A stretch of 64,000 bases of DNA. It comes from Amycolatopsis deserti. Lineage in GTDB: Bacteria; Actinomycetota; Actinomycetes; Mycobacteriales; Pseudonocardiaceae. This document shows positions 21,293-31,300 of the stretch, piece by piece. The number at the start of each line of letters is the position of its first letter. Positions within the stretch are counted from its first letter, which is position 1. Under the pieces are notes generated by a model. That model saw only the letters and a program-made list of their open reading frames with translations. It was not told the origin of the DNA and searched no databases. The translations under genes and the position numbers were made by a program. The DNA is taken from positions 1-64,000 of the forward strand of contig NZ_BNAU01000003.1 of assembly GCF_014653945.1 (NCBI RefSeq), read 5' to 3'.

Positions 21293-21610
21293 TCAGCAGT
21301 TGCCGCTGACCGGCCGCAGGTACTCCGTCTTCGCCCACTTGTTGTCGGCGATCTTGCGGAACCCGTTCTGAACCTCGGCCAGGGCGTTGGTCTCCGCGTT
21401 CTGGTTGAACTTGCCCACGATCTCCGCGCCGGTGTCCGGGGCGGAGCGCACGTTGAGCACGTCCGCGGTCACCGTGACGCGGCAGCTGTCCGAACCGCCG
21501 CCGGTGGCACCCTCGGAGACCTGCTTGTCGGTGCCCATCACGTAGATCAGCCCGACGCCGGCCAGGATCGCGACGATGATCAGTGCCCGCTTAGGGATGC
21601 CCAGGAACAC
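21293..21610 (-). CDS. Membrane-anchored bacterial SH3 (SH3b) domain protein
   Basis: A 105-residue protein: one N-terminal membrane helix (ALIIVAILAGVGLIYVMG), a Gly/Ser linker, then an SH3b domain with the typical LNVRSAPDTGAEIVGKF motif. Two Cys residues (in SDSCRVTV and at the C-terminus GNC) could form a disulphide outside the membrane. Such domains usually bind peptidoglycan or peptides. The partner is unknown. Confidence 0.8.
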   Translation of the reverse strand: MFLGIPKRALIIVAILAGVGLIYVMGTDKQVSEGATGGGSDSCRVTVTADVLNVRSAPDTGAEIVGKFNQNAETNALAEVQNGFRKIADNKWAKTEYLRPVSGNC

Positions 21611-21704
21611 GGGTACTCCTCACCAGATCACTTGCGTTCCGGGTAAGGGTAGCCACACTTCAGCGGCCCGGACAGGGCCGCGCGGGCGAACCACCCGAGA
21701 GGCG

Positions 21705-22376
21705 TCACGACACGGGCACGCTGGGTGACCAGACGCTGTCGTGCCGCACCACGTGGGTGCCGGCGCGGGTCAGGAGGGCGACGGTGACGGGGTCCCGATA
21801 CGGATCGAACGGGCGCTGCACCTTCCACAGGTGGTCGGACAGGGCCTTGGCGAGGTCCCCGGCCGCGCCGGAGCCGCGGACGGTCAGGACGGTCAGCGAC
21901 GTGATCCGGCCGCGGGCGCGGCACACCACGTCGACGCGTGAGCGGGCCGCGCCGACGAGCCGCAGCGCGCCGAGGACCAGCCCGCACACCAGCTGCGCGA
22001 GCACCTCCAGCAGCGCGAACGGCAGCAGCACGAGCCAGACGAGGATCTGCAGGCCGGTGACGACCGCCTCGACCACGTACCCCGCGATCGCGACCGCGAG
22101 GACCGCGACCACCAGCAGCGGGCCCATGTACAGCCACCGCCAGCCGGTGATCTTGCGGGCGTCCAGCTTCTGCTCGCGCGCGGTCCTGCGCTGCTCGCGG
22201 CGTTGGTGGCGCCACTCCGACGGCTTGCGCCTCGGATCGGGCGCCGCGACGCGGTAGCGGCGGTACTCGCCCTCGGCGATGTTCATCGGCTGGATGACAC
22301 GCTTCCACGGCGCGAACCGGCGCGTGAGGGTCCAGACGTGGTCGTCGGGATGGTTCACCTGCACCGGTGCAGTCAT
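21705..22376 (-). CDS. Membrane protein of unknown function
   Basis: A 223-residue protein. A soluble N-terminal third carries a basic segment (EWRHQRREQRRTAREQK), followed by two long hydrophobic segments (about residues 85-108 and 110-145). The soluble C-terminal domain, about 75 residues long (KALSDHLWKVQRPFDPYRDP), resembles no family I recognise. The ATG gives MTAPVQVNHPDDHVW. The short gap to the SH3 gene (about 95 bp) shows no clear terminator. Confidence 0.65.
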   Translation of the reverse strand: MTAPVQVNHPDDHVWTLTRRFAPWKRVIQPMNIAEGEYRRYRVAAPDPRRKPSEWRHQRREQRRTAREQKLDARKITGWRWLYMGPLLVVAVLAVAIAGYVVEAVVTGLQILVWLVLLPFALLEVLAQLVCGLVLGALRLVGAARSRVDVVCRARGRITSLTVLTVRGSGAAGDLAKALSDHLWKVQRPFDPYRDPVTVALLTRAGTHVVRHDSVWSPSVPVS

Positions 22377-22388
22377 ACCCGACGGGGT

Positions 22389-22569
22389 TCAGCGCGGCGC
22401 GACTGCCCGCAGGCCGTTGTGACGTGCCGCTCCGGCGAGCCGGTCGTCGTAGGTGACCATGACGTCCAGCATGAGCGCGGAGGCGAGGTGGATAGCGGCG
22501 GCGACCGCCGGACCGCGCCCGCAGGGTGCGCGCGACCTCGATCCACGCCAACGACGAACGTTGGTACCA
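22389..22569 (-). pseudogene. Remnant of a VapC-type PIN-domain toxin gene
   Basis: On the minus strand, WYQRSSLAWIEVARTLRAR (an early PIN segment with the conserved Glu) is followed, after a frameshift, by AAAIHLASALMLDVMVTYD and then DRLAGAARHNGLRAVAPR before a stop. The last stretch is the typical PIN C-terminus, D/A-x-HLAxA and TYDxRLAxAA. About 50 residues between the two blocks and the N-terminus with its first Asp are missing, so it cannot be functional. No antitoxin gene is visible beside it. Confidence 0.7.
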
Positions 22570-22595
22570 CGCTCGGTACCAGCATCGAGGCACGG

Positions 22596-22625
22596 AAAAG
22601 CCCGGCCACCGAACGGTGACCGGGC
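22596..22625 (-). terminator. icd terminator
   Basis: An 11-bp stem (one G-T pair) with a 4-nt loop, GCCCGGTCACC/GGTGGCCGGGC on the minus strand, followed directly by TTTT. A classical intrinsic terminator shortly after the icd stop. Confidence 0.82.
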
Positions 22626-22652
22626 CTCTCGCTGTGGCCGGAAAACGCGGAC

Positions 22653-23876
22653 TCAGCCCTGGGCGATCTTCGCCGCCAGGTTCTCGTCCAGGGTCGCCAG
22701 GAACTCCTCCGTCGTCTGGAACGGCTGGTCCTTGCCGACGAGCAGCGCCAGGTCCTTGGTCATCTTGCCGCTCTCGACGGTCTCGATGACGACCTGCTCG
22801 AGCTTGTTGGCGAAGCCCACCAGCTCGGAGTTGCCGTCCAGCTTGCCGCGGTGCTCGAGACCCCGGGTCCACGCGAAGATCGACGCGATCGGGTTCGTCG
22901 AGGTCGGCTTGCCCTGCTGGTGCTGGCGGTAGTGCCGGGTGACCGTGCCGTGCGCGGCCTCGGCCTCCACGGTCTTGCCGTCCGGCGTGCGCAGCACCGA
23001 GGTCATCAGACCCAGCGAGCCGAAGCCCTGCGCCACGGTGTCGGACTGCACGTCACCGTCGTAGTTCTTGCACGCCCAGACGTAGCCGCCCTCCCACTTC
23101 AGCGAGGCGGCGACCATGTCGTCGATCAGGCGGTGCTCGTAGGTCAGGCCCTTGGCGTCGAAGTCGGCCTTGAACTCGTTGTCGAAGATCTCCTGGAAGG
23201 TGTCCTTGAACATGCCGTCGTAGGCCTTCAGGATGGTGTTCTTCGTCGACATGTAGACCGGCATGCCGCGGTCCAGGCCGTACTGCAGCGAGGCGCGCGC
23301 GAAGTCCTCGATGGACTTGCGGTAGTTGTACATGCCCATCGCGACGCCGCCACCCTCCGGGTAGCGGGCGACCTCGAACTCGATCGGCTCGGAGCCGTCC
23401 TCGGGCACGTAGGTCATGGTCACCGTGCCGGGGCCGGGCACCTTGAAGTCGGTGGCCTTGTACTGGTCACCGTGCGCGTGGCGGCCGATGATGATCGGCT
23501 TCGTCCAGCCCGGGACCAGCCGCGGGATGTTGGAGATGATGATCGGCTCACGGAAGACGACGCCGCCGAGGATGTTGCGGATGGTGCCGTTGGGGCTCCG
23601 CCACATCTTCTTCAGGCCGAACTCCTCGACCCGGGCCTCGTCCGGGGTGATGGTGGCGCACTTGACGCCGACGCCGTGCTTCTTGATGGCGTTCGCGGAA
23701 TCGATCGTGACCTGGTCGTCAGTCCGGTCCCGCTCCTCGATGCCGAGGTCGTAGTACTCGAGGTTGATGTCGAGATACGGGTGGATCAGCTTGTCCTTGA
23801 TGAACTTCCAGATGATGCGAGTCATCTCGTCGCCGTCGAGTTCTACGACGGTGCCCTCGACCTTGATCTTGGCCAT
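22653..23876 (-). CDS. icd: NADP-dependent isocitrate dehydrogenase
   Basis: TCA-cycle enzyme converting isocitrate to 2-oxoglutarate and CO2 with NADP. At 407 residues it is the eukaryotic-like homodimeric type II form ([20 protein letters not shown] start). Substrate-binding [12 protein letters not shown] and the metal-binding YDGDVQSD stretch are present, as is the cofactor motif [21 protein letters not shown] ribosome site lies upstream of the ATG. In mycobacteria icd1 lies near trpS as here. With sdhCDAB and sucCD it makes this window rich in TCA-cycle genes. Confidence 0.96.
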   Translation of the reverse strand: MAKIKVEGTVVELDGDEMTRIIWKFIKDKLIHPYLDINLEYYDLGIEERDRTDDQVTIDSANAIKKHGVGVKCATITPDEARVEEFGLKKMWRSPNGTIRNILGGVVFREPIIISNIPRLVPGWTKPIIIGRHAHGDQYKATDFKVPGPGTVTMTYVPEDGSEPIEFEVARYPEGGGVAMGMYNYRKSIEDFARASLQYGLDRGMPVYMSTKNTILKAYDGMFKDTFQEIFDNEFKADFDAKGLTYEHRLIDDMVAASLKWEGGYVWACKNYDGDVQSDTVAQGFGSLGLMTSVLRTPDGKTVEAEAAHGTVTRHYRQHQQGKPTSTNPIASIFAWTRGLEHRGKLDGNSELVGFANKLEQVVIETVESGKMTKDLALLVGKDQPFQTTEEFLATLDENLAAKIAQG

Positions 23877-24048
23877 GAGCCGCGGTGCTCCTCTCGCGGA
23901 TCTGCGCGTGTCTGTGCAGCACGTCTATGCGGTACAAGCGTACTGCTATTGAGCGACCAACGCCTTAAGTGGTGACGTACCTCAGTCTCGCAAAGGCGAT
24001 AAGTGGGCGAAGTCACGCCCCTCGCCGGACGGAGGGCGGACACGCAGA

Positions 24049-24507
24049 GTGACGGTCGAAGAAGACTTCCCCGCTCTGCGCAACCTCGCACAGCGAGAGT
24101 TTCCCGGGGCAAAACGGTATCTGTACATCCACGTAGACCCGAAACGACAGCGTCCACCGCAAGCCGACTCTCGAAGAACCCCGCCGACGGTACGAGCGAT
24201 CGCCGAGTACGCCGGCTTCGACCCGCCTCGCGTGGTACCCGATCACCAGGCGGATCGAACAGCGTGCAAAATTTCGCGCTGCTGTGCCCCGATCTCGCAT
24301 CGAAGGTGTCGGCGATGTGCACCAGGATGCGACGACTGACAGCGGGACCTTCTTCCGAGCACGTCGATCCCTTGGCAAAAACTGATGCCCGAGTACTACG
24401 AGGTACTCGAACGCGCGACCCGGAACCATTTCGGCGTCGCCCGGAAGGTTTCCACGCACGCCTGGGCCTATGACGTCGCCCTCAAGAGGATGACGCGCGG
24501 GGGGTGA
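24049..24507 (+). pseudogene. Unrecognised, probably broken reading frame
   Basis: A GTG start opens 96 codons (MTVEEDFPALRNLAQREF, YLYIHVDPKRQRPP, RAIAEYAGFDPPRVV), ending at a TGA near 24339. The same frame then reopens and includes MPEYYEVLERATRNHFG and KVSTHAWAYDVALKRM before a final TGA. Both parts look like real protein in amino acid composition, but codon usage is less GC-biased than neighbouring genes. The two parts may be one gene with an in-frame stop or two fragments. No family recognised. Confidence 0.3.
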
Positions 24508-24561
24508 GCGCCCCGCCTCGCGGGAGTGCGGTCCGGGGCGCCGGGGTGCCACTATGTCCCC

Positions 24562-25134
24562 ATGCCGAAGAAGCTCCGCCTCACCGGTGACCCCGACGCG
24601 GACCGGCTCCTCTCCGAGGACCCGTTCGCCCTCCTCACGGGCATGCTCCTCGACCAGCAGATCGCCATGGAGACCGCCTTCATCGGGCCCAAGAAGATCG
24701 CCGACCGGATGGGTGGCTTCGACGTCCGCAAGATCGCCGAGTCCGACCTCGACGAGTTCGTCGAGCTGTGCGTGACCCCGCCGGCCATCCACCGCTACGG
24801 CGGTTCCATGGCACGCCGCGTGCACGCGCTGGCCAACCACATCGTCGAGCACTACGACGGCAAGACCGACCGCATATGGAAGCAGGGCAAACCGGACGGC
24901 AAGGAGGTCCTGCGCCGCCTCAAGGAGCTGCCCGGCTACGGCGACCAGAAGGCCCGGATCTTCCTCGCGCTGCTCGGCAAGCAGCGCGGCGTCCAGCCCG
25001 AGGGCTGGCGCGAGGCCGCCGGCGCCTACGGCGAGGACGGCTCGCGCCGCTCGATCGCCGACGTCGTCAGCCCGGAGACCCTCGCCGAGGTCCGCGCCTT
25101 TAAGAAAGCCGCCAAGGCCGCCGCGAAGAGCTGA
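24562..25134 (+). CDS. HhH-GPD-type DNA base excision repair protein
   Basis: A 190-residue protein of the helix-hairpin-helix DNA glycosylase type, shorter than MutY/Nth and without a visible iron-sulphur cluster. LLTGMLLDQQIAME near the N-terminus and the HhH segment LKELPGYGDQKARIFLALLGK support the call. The ATG has no ribosome site, but a CACTAT hexamer ends 7 nt upstream, consistent with a leaderless transcript. An upstream in-frame extension is rejected for that reason. The substrate lesion is unknown. Confidence 0.85.
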   Translation: MPKKLRLTGDPDADRLLSEDPFALLTGMLLDQQIAMETAFIGPKKIADRMGGFDVRKIAESDLDEFVELCVTPPAIHRYGGSMARRVHALANHIVEHYDGKTDRIWKQGKPDGKEVLRRLKELPGYGDQKARIFLALLGKQRGVQPEGWREAAGAYGEDGSRRSIADVVSPETLAEVRAFKKAAKAAAKS

Positions 25135-25395
25135 TCAGCCGGGGTGGGCGCCGACCGTGTCGCGGATTTCGGCGCCCAGCCCCGAACCGCTGCCCCGCGC
25201 GCAGTGCGCGCAGCAGAAGAACCGGCCCTCGACCTCCACGCCGTGCCCGAGGATCCGGCATCCGCAGTGTTCACACGACGGTGCGATCTTCTGCGCCGCG
25301 CATTCGATGCTGTCGAACGTGTAGGTGTCCCCGCTGACCGTCCGGACCTCGAAGGACATCCAGTAGTCGTTTCCGCAGACCGCACAGGTAGCCAT
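25135..25395 (-). CDS. Cys-rich zinc-binding (metallothionein-like) protein
   Basis: An 86-residue protein with nine Cys (positions 4, 7, 32, 41, 44, 46, 61, 62, 65) in paired CxxC arrangements (CAVCGND, CEHCGC, CCAHC) and one His in the middle. It looks like a small double zinc-ribbon or prokaryotic-metallothionein-like protein. The ATG giving MATCAVCGND is chosen because AAGGAGTT lies at ribosome-site distance. An upstream extension is not needed. Its 3' end abuts the convergent glycosylase gene. Zinc binding is inferred; function is unknown. Confidence 0.78.
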   Translation of the reverse strand: MATCAVCGNDYWMSFEVRTVSGDTYTFDSIECAAQKIAPSCEHCGCRILGHGVEVEGRFFCCAHCARGSGSGLGAEIRDTVGAHPG

Positions 25396-25477
25396 CGTCG
25401 GAACTCCTTTTCGCGTCGGGATGAATCGAAGCCTGCTCGCCTCCCGGATACCCGGCAACTTGATCAATTCCCGTCCG

Positions 25478-25507
25478 GTGACAATTGCCGGTCGTCCGAT
25501 TTACCCT
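25478..25507 (+). promoter_or_regulatory. Promoter of the DUF1918 gene
   Basis: GTGACA and TACCCT hexamers with 18-bp spacing lie 20 bp before the start codon, a good housekeeping-type promoter with a short leader carrying GGAGG. Confidence 0.6.
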
Positions 25508-25527
25508 GGTTCCCGCGGAGGTGGTCG

Positions 25528-25731
25528 ATGATGCACGCAGCCGTAGGAGACCGGATCCTCGTCCACGGTCGCACCGTCGGAGCGGCCGAACAACGCGGCG
25601 AGATCGTCGAAGTCCGCGGGGAGAACGGCGGACCGCCCTACCTCGTCCGCTTCGCCGACGGCCACGAAGGCCTGATCTTCCCCGGGTCGGACTGCGAGGT
25701 CAGTCACGACAAGCAGGAAAACAACGCCTGA
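25528..25731 (+). CDS. DUF1918 domain protein
   Basis: A 67-residue soluble protein with the DUF1918 pattern: AVGDRILVHG, RGEIVEVRGENGGPPYLVRF and DGHEGLIFPGSDCEV. These single-domain SH3-like barrel proteins are widespread in actinobacteria and their role is unknown. Two consecutive ATG codons could serve as start; GGAGG fits either. A promoter lies just upstream. Confidence 0.85.
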   Translation: MMHAAVGDRILVHGRTVGAAEQRGEIVEVRGENGGPPYLVRFADGHEGLIFPGSDCEVSHDKQENNA

Positions 25732-25892
25732 CCAGGCGCGTGGGGATGGTCACCCCGGTGGCGGGATGACAGCGGGCCCCCGCCTGGTTGAGACTGGTTG
25801 ACGGACAGCTCGTGCCGCCATGGACGGCGATGGGCTGTCCTTATTCATGCCCCTCGACTGTATCGATGCAGACGTCTCTCGAAAGGAGAACC

Positions 25893-27068
25893 GTGCCCAT
25901 CGCGCTGCTCGCGCTCGCCGTCGGTGCCTTCGGTATCGGCACCACGGAATTCGTCATGATGGGTGTCCTTCCGCAGACGGCCGCGACGTTCGGGGTCGAC
26001 ATCCCGACCGCCGGCCACCTCATCTCCGCCTACGCGCTCGGCGTGGTCGTCGGGGCGCCGCTGCTGACCGCGGTCGCCGTCCGGCTGCCGCGCAAAACGA
26101 TGCTGCTGGCGATGATGGCGCTGTTCACGGCGGGCAACCTGCTGTTCGCCGTCGCGCCGAACCAGGAGTTCGGCGTGGTCTTCCGGTTCCTCGCCGGACT
26201 GCCGCACGGCGCGTTCTTCGGCGCCGGCGCGGTCGTCGCGTCGAGCCTCGTCAAACCCGGCGACCGCGCGAAGGCCGTGTCGCTGATGTTCCTCGGCCTG
26301 ACCCTGGCCAACGTCGTGGGCGTGCCGCTGGGCACGCTGCTCGGCCAGCAGGTGGGCTGGCGCGCCACGTTCGCCGTGGTCGCGGTGATCGGCCTGGTCG
26401 CCGTCCTGGCGATCGCGAAGCTGGTGCCGCACCAGGGCCGCCCCGAGTCGCCGTCACTGCGCGGTGAGCTGGGCGCCTTCCGCCGACCGCAGGTGTGGCT
26501 GGCCCTGGCGATCGTGACCTTCGGGCTGGGCGGCGTGTTCGCCTGCCTGTCCTACGTGACGCCGATGATGACCGACGTCGCCGGCTACGACCCGCAGGCC
26601 GTGACCCTGCTGCTCGCGCTGGCCGGTGTCGGGATGACGATCGGCAACCTGCTCGGCGGGCGGCTGGCCGACAAGGCGCTGATGCCGAGCCTGTACGTGG
26701 CACTACTCGCGCTGGCCGCGGTGCTCGCGATCTTCACGGTCACCGCGCACAACAAGGTCGGCGCCGCGATCACGATCTTCCTGGTCGGCATCGCCGGGTT
26801 CATGATCGGCCCGATGATGCAGACCCGCGTCATGGTCAAGGCCGGCGGCGCGCCGTCGATGGTGTCGGCCGCGGTGCAGTCGGCGTTCAACGTCGCCAAC
26901 TCGATCGGCGCCTACCTGGGCGGCCTGGTGATCGCCGGCGGGCTCGGCCTGGTCTCGCCGAACTGGGTCGGCGCGGGGCTGGCCATCGTCGGCCTGACGA
27001 TCGCCGTGGTGTCCGGTTCGCTGGACCGCCGTGAAGCGGCGCGGACCCCGGCGATGGCCGAGGCCTGA
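25893..27068 (+). CDS. MFS drug/sugar exporter, DHA1 type
   Basis: A 391-residue twelve-helix transporter. The N-terminus PIALLALAVGAFGIGTTEFVMMGVLP is the hallmark of the AraJ/chloramphenicol-resistance-like DHA1 group. Motif-A-like and motif-C-like glycine-rich stretches are visible (VGVPLGTLLGQQVGWRATF). The GTG start is chosen because AAAGGAGAACC directly precedes it. The 35 codons upstream that remain open are not transporter-like. It exports small molecules by proton antiport. The substrate cannot be read from sequence. Confidence 0.9.
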   Translation: MPIALLALAVGAFGIGTTEFVMMGVLPQTAATFGVDIPTAGHLISAYALGVVVGAPLLTAVAVRLPRKTMLLAMMALFTAGNLLFAVAPNQEFGVVFRFLAGLPHGAFFGAGAVVASSLVKPGDRAKAVSLMFLGLTLANVVGVPLGTLLGQQVGWRATFAVVAVIGLVAVLAIAKLVPHQGRPESPSLRGELGAFRRPQVWLALAIVTFGLGGVFACLSYVTPMMTDVAGYDPQAVTLLLALAGVGMTIGNLLGGRLADKALMPSLYVALLALAAVLAIFTVTAHNKVGAAITIFLVGIAGFMIGPMMQTRVMVKAGGAPSMVSAAVQSAFNVANSIGAYLGGLVIAGGLGLVSPNWVGAGLAIVGLTIAVVSGSLDRREAARTPAMAEA

Positions 27069-27069
27069 C

Positions 27070-27366
27070 TCAGGTGCCGAACGGCCCGTCGGTGATCGTG
27101 AAGGCCAGGAAGAGGATGAGGACGCCGAGCCCGGCGTAGCTGAGGACGTCCACCGGGCGGCCGCGGATGGCCAGCAGGCCGGCCCGCACGCCCGGCAGGA
27201 CGGCCCGCAGGATCGCCGCCACGAGCAGGGCGCCGCCGATGATCGCGGCGCCCTGCCGCCAGTGGTACTGCCAGATCCGCACGCCGGCGACTGCCACCAG
27301 CAGCATCACCAGTGCGAACGGGAGCTGTTCGAAGACGGCCGCGCGGTTACGACGTGGCGAGTGCAC
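27070..27366 (-). CDS. DUF3017 membrane protein
   Basis: A 98-residue protein with three hydrophobic segments ([52 protein letters not shown]), matching actinobacterial DUF3017 proteins. Its GTG start lies inside the 3' end of folD (20-bp overlap), so the two are translationally linked. A folD-small membrane protein pair is conserved in actinobacteria, including mycobacteria. Function unknown. Confidence 0.82.
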   Translation of the reverse strand: MHSPRRNRAAVFEQLPFALVMLLVAVAGVRIWQYHWRQGAAIIGGALLVAAILRAVLPGVRAGLLAIRGRPVDVLSYAGLGVLILFLAFTITDGPFGT

Positions 27367-28204
27367 GCTCGGCCGCCTCGACGACGTTGGTGACCAGCAT
27401 CGCCCGGGTCATCGGGCCGACCCCGCCGGGGTTCGGCGACAGCCACCCGGCGACCTCGGCGACCGCCGGGTCGACGTCACCGGCGAGCTCGCCGTCGACG
27501 TGCGAGACGCCCACGTCGAGCACCGCCGCACCCGGCTTGACCATGTCCGGCTTGATCAGGTGCGGCACGCCGGCCGCGGCGATCACAATGTCCGCACGCC
27601 TGACCTCGGCCGCCAGGTCGCGGGTGCCGGTGTGGCACAGCGTCACGGTGGCGTTCTCGCTGCGGCGGGTCAGCAGCAGGCCCATCGTGCGGCCCACGGT
27701 GACCCCGCGGCCGACGACGGTGACGTTCGCGCCGGCGATGGGCACGTCGTGGCGCTTGAGCAGTTCGAGGATCCCGTACGGGGTGCAGGGAAGCGGGCCG
27801 GCCTCGTTGAGCACCAAGCGGCCGAGGCTGACCGGGGCCAGGCCGTCGGCGTCCTTCTCCGGCGCGATGCGCTCCAGGACGCGGCCCGCGTCGAGGTGCT
27901 TGGGCAGCGGGAGCTGGACGATGTAGCCGTGGCAGGCCGGGTCGGCGTTGAGCTCGTCGATGACGGCCTCGAGCTTGTCCTGGCTGATGTCGCCGGGCAG
28001 GTCGCGGCGGATCGAGTTGACCCCGATCTTCGCGCTGTCCGCGTGCTTCATGCGGACGTAGGAGTGGGAGCCGGGGTCGTCGCCGACCAGGACGGTTCCC
28101 AGCCCGGGCGTCACGCCGCGCTCGGCCAGGGCGGCCACCCGCGGCTTGAGCTCTTCGAAGATGGCGTTCTTGGTCGCTTTGCCGTCGAGAACCGTCGCAG
28201 TCAC
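27347..28204 (-). CDS. folD: Bifunctional methylenetetrahydrofolate dehydrogenase/cyclohydrolase
   Basis: Interconverts 5,10-methylene-, methenyl- and 10-formyl-tetrahydrofolate with NADP, supplying formyl groups to purine synthesis (purN and purH lie elsewhere in this window). About 285 residues. The catalytic Lys is in YVRMKHADS, with [12 protein letters not shown], the [11 protein letters not shown] signature and the Rossmann stretch [20 protein letters not shown] start giving [11 protein letters not shown], with GGGAG upstream, is preferred over an ATG three codons earlier. Confidence 0.95.
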   Translation of the reverse strand: MTATVLDGKATKNAIFEELKPRVAALAERGVTPGLGTVLVGDDPGSHSYVRMKHADSAKIGVNSIRRDLPGDISQDKLEAVIDELNADPACHGYIVQLPLPKHLDAGRVLERIAPEKDADGLAPVSLGRLVLNEAGPLPCTPYGILELLKRHDVPIAGANVTVVGRGVTVGRTMGLLLTRRSENATVTLCHTGTRDLAAEVRRADIVIAAAGVPHLIKPDMVKPGAAVLDVGVSHVDGELAGDVDPAVAEVAGWLSPNPGGVGPMTRAMLVTNVVEAAERALATS

Positions 28205-28354
28205 GGCTCCCATTCTGGCAAAGGAATGACCTCGGCCTCACGCGAGGACGGCGGAGGACACTATGGGTAGTTCCACTGAAACGCTTAGTACCTCGATAGA
28301 TGTATCTGCACTGGTCATTGCCCCTATTGGTGCGGGTGGTGTGCAATCGGATCA

Positions 28355-31300
28355 GTGACCAGTCAAAATGGCCTGGTGGCGCAACCGACGACCCAGCTGA
28401 ACGCGACCGAGCAGGACACCCTGGTCAAGCAGATCGGACTGGCCCTGCTCCGGGCCGCTCCGCGGGACTGGCGGCGGGTGACCGCGACCTACCGGGCGGT
28501 CGGCCGCTACCACGAGCTGTCCGGTGAGGTCCTGCTCGAGGACGGGTCGGCCCAGGAGTGGATGGCCACCCACGACATCGCCACGCTGTTCGGCCGGTTG
28601 CGGGCCGGGATGTACCGCGAGGGTCGCGGCACCTGGTTCAACGCGCGCTACCAGCTCGACCACCCATCGAGCTACAACCTGGAGTACGACCGCGACGAGC
28701 CGCGGTGGGATCTGATGCCCCCGCCGCAGGCGTACGCCGACGAGTTGAGGATGTTCCCGCGCTCCGAGGACAACGTCCCGGAGTGGCTGATGCGCCGCAT
28801 GGCGGGTCTCGCGCCCGAGCAGCCCGGCCCGCGCTTCCGGATCGCCCGGATCTTCGACGGCCACGAGCCCAGCGGCCGCCCGGTGCTCAACCGGCCGGAG
28901 CTGGACGCCGACGAGCAGCAGCGGGTGCTCGAGTACCTGAACAACGCGCCGGTCGTGCGCGCCGAACGCGGGTTCGACCTGGACCGGCTGGCGCAGCAGC
29001 CCGCGGCGACCGTGCCGGTGGCCTTCCACACCGACGGGGTGTGGATCTGGCCGGCGGCGGTCAACTACTACCTGCAGGAGTACGGCGTCGCGCCGGAGGC
29101 GGAGCTGGTCGCGCACATCGCCAGCAACGGCCACACGCTGCCCGAGGTGCCGGAGCAGACGGTGCAGGCCGCAGGCGCGTACCTGAGCCGGGGGCCCGCG
29201 CAGCCGGCGCGCCGGGTGCCGGAGCAGGCGGCGGCACCCGCCGAGCCTGCGGCGGACGCGGCCGGGGCCGGGGAGGTGGAGCAGCCGACGACGCTGACGC
29301 CGGTGATCGACCCGGAGGCCGGGCCGCCGACGATGCTGGTGCAGCCGGCGGTGAAGGACGCGGAGCCGGCGTCTCCGGCGTCGGCCGGGGATGCCGGGGA
29401 CGAGACCCGGACGTGGGACGCGCGGGAGGCGTTCGCCGACGAGCCGCGCGGTGGCGCGGACGGAACGTGGGAGCCGCGCGAGGGCTTGGCCGAGCACGGC
29501 TTTACCGGCGAGCCGGGCGCTCTTGCCGGGCAGCCGGGAGGCTTCGCCGGGGAGCCGGGCGGCTTCGCCGGGCAGGAGCCCGGCCCCGACGCCGACGAGG
29601 CGCCGACGGAGGGCCGCGGCTGGAACGGCCGCGAGGCCTACGCCGCGCAGGAAGGCGCGGCGGGGCGGCCGGAGCGCTTCGCCGCCGAGGGCCCTGGTCA
29701 GCACGGCTACGGCCAGGAAGGTGCAGAGTCGCGAGGCCCGGAGCGCCACGGCGCGGAGGGCGCTGGCCAGCACGGCTACCACCAGGAAGGCCCGGACGCG
29801 CGCGGCCCCGAGCGCCACGGCGCCGAAGGCCCTGGCCTTCACGGCTACGGCCAGGAAGGTCGGGAGGCGCGGCGCCCGGAGCGCTTCGCCGCGGAGGGGC
29901 CCGAAGGGCGCGGCCAGGCCGGCTTCGGCGCGGAAGCGCCCGAGGGGCCCAGCCAGGTTGGCTTCGGCGCGGAAGCGCCCGAGCGGCCCGGCCAGGCCGG
30001 CTACGGTCAGGAAGGCCCGGAGCGTCTCGGCGCCGAGGGGCCCGGCCAGCACGGCTACGGTCAGGAAGGCCCGGACGCGCGGGGCCCCGAGCGCTTCGCC
30101 GCGCAGGGGCCCGATGGACGCCAGGCCGGCTTCGGCGCGGGAGCGCCCGAGGGGCCCGGCCAGGCCGGCTACGGCCAGGAAGGCCTGGACGCGCGTGGTC
30201 CGGAGCGCTTCGCCGCGCAGAGCCCCGAAGGGCGCCAGGCCGGCTTCGGCGCGGGAGCGCCTGAGGGGCCCGGCCAGGCCGGCTTCAGTCAGGAAGGCCC
30301 GGAGCGTCTCGGCGCCGAGGGACCCGGCCAGCACGGCTACGGCCAGGAAGGCCCGGACGCGCGCGGCCCCGAGCGCTTCGCCGCGCAAGGGCCCGAAGGG
30401 CGCGACCAGGCCGGCTTCGGCGCGGAAGCGCCCGAGGGGCCCGGCCAGGCCGGTTCCGGTCAAGAGGGCCCGGAGCGCTTCGCCGCCGAACGACCCGGCC
30501 AGCATGGCTACGGCCCCGAGGCGCGAGGAGCGCGCGGCTTCGGCCAGGAAGCTCCGGAAGCGCGCGGCCAGCGCGACTTCGGCGGCCGGCAAGCCCCGGA
30601 GGGGCGTGGCTTCGGCGGTCCAGAAGCGCCGGAGCAGCGCGGATTCGCCGGACCCGAGGGGCACGGCCTCGAACCAGAAGGCCCCGAGCCGCGTGGCGAG
30701 CGTGGCTACGGCACTCCAGAAACGCCGGAGCAGCGCGATTTCGCCGGGCCCGAGGGCCCGGATGGGCGAGGCCAGCGCGCCTTCGGAGCCCAGGAGGGCC
30801 TCGATGGGCCCGCCCAACGCCAGGAAGCTCCGGAGAGGCGGCGCCAACATGGTTCCGCCGCCCAGGAGGCCCCCGAGTCCAGTGGTCCGGGACGCTTCGG
30901 CCAGGAAACCCCCGAGGCACGCGGCCAGCACGGCTTGACCGCCCCGGACAGCCCCGAGCCACGGGGCCCAGAGCGCTTCAGCCAAGAACCGTCGGAGGGG
31001 CGCGGCCAGCACTCCGCCGCGCAGGAGGGGCTTGCCGGGGAGGCGACTGTCGCTGGGTTCGACCCCCGCGCTCCGGAGCGCTTCGCGCCGGAAGGTCGTG
31101 GCGCGGCCGGCCACGCGGTGGATGCCCGCCAGGAAGGCTTCGCCCCGGAGGAAGGCCGCGGTAAGCGTCCGTTCGCCGGTTCGGAAGGCCCCGAAGGCCG
31201 GGAGCCGCACGGCTTCGCGGGTCCGGAAGGCCCGGGCCAGCCGGGGTTCAGCCCGGAAGGCCCGGACCAGCGCGGCGCCGGCCCGGGAAGCCCCGGCCAC

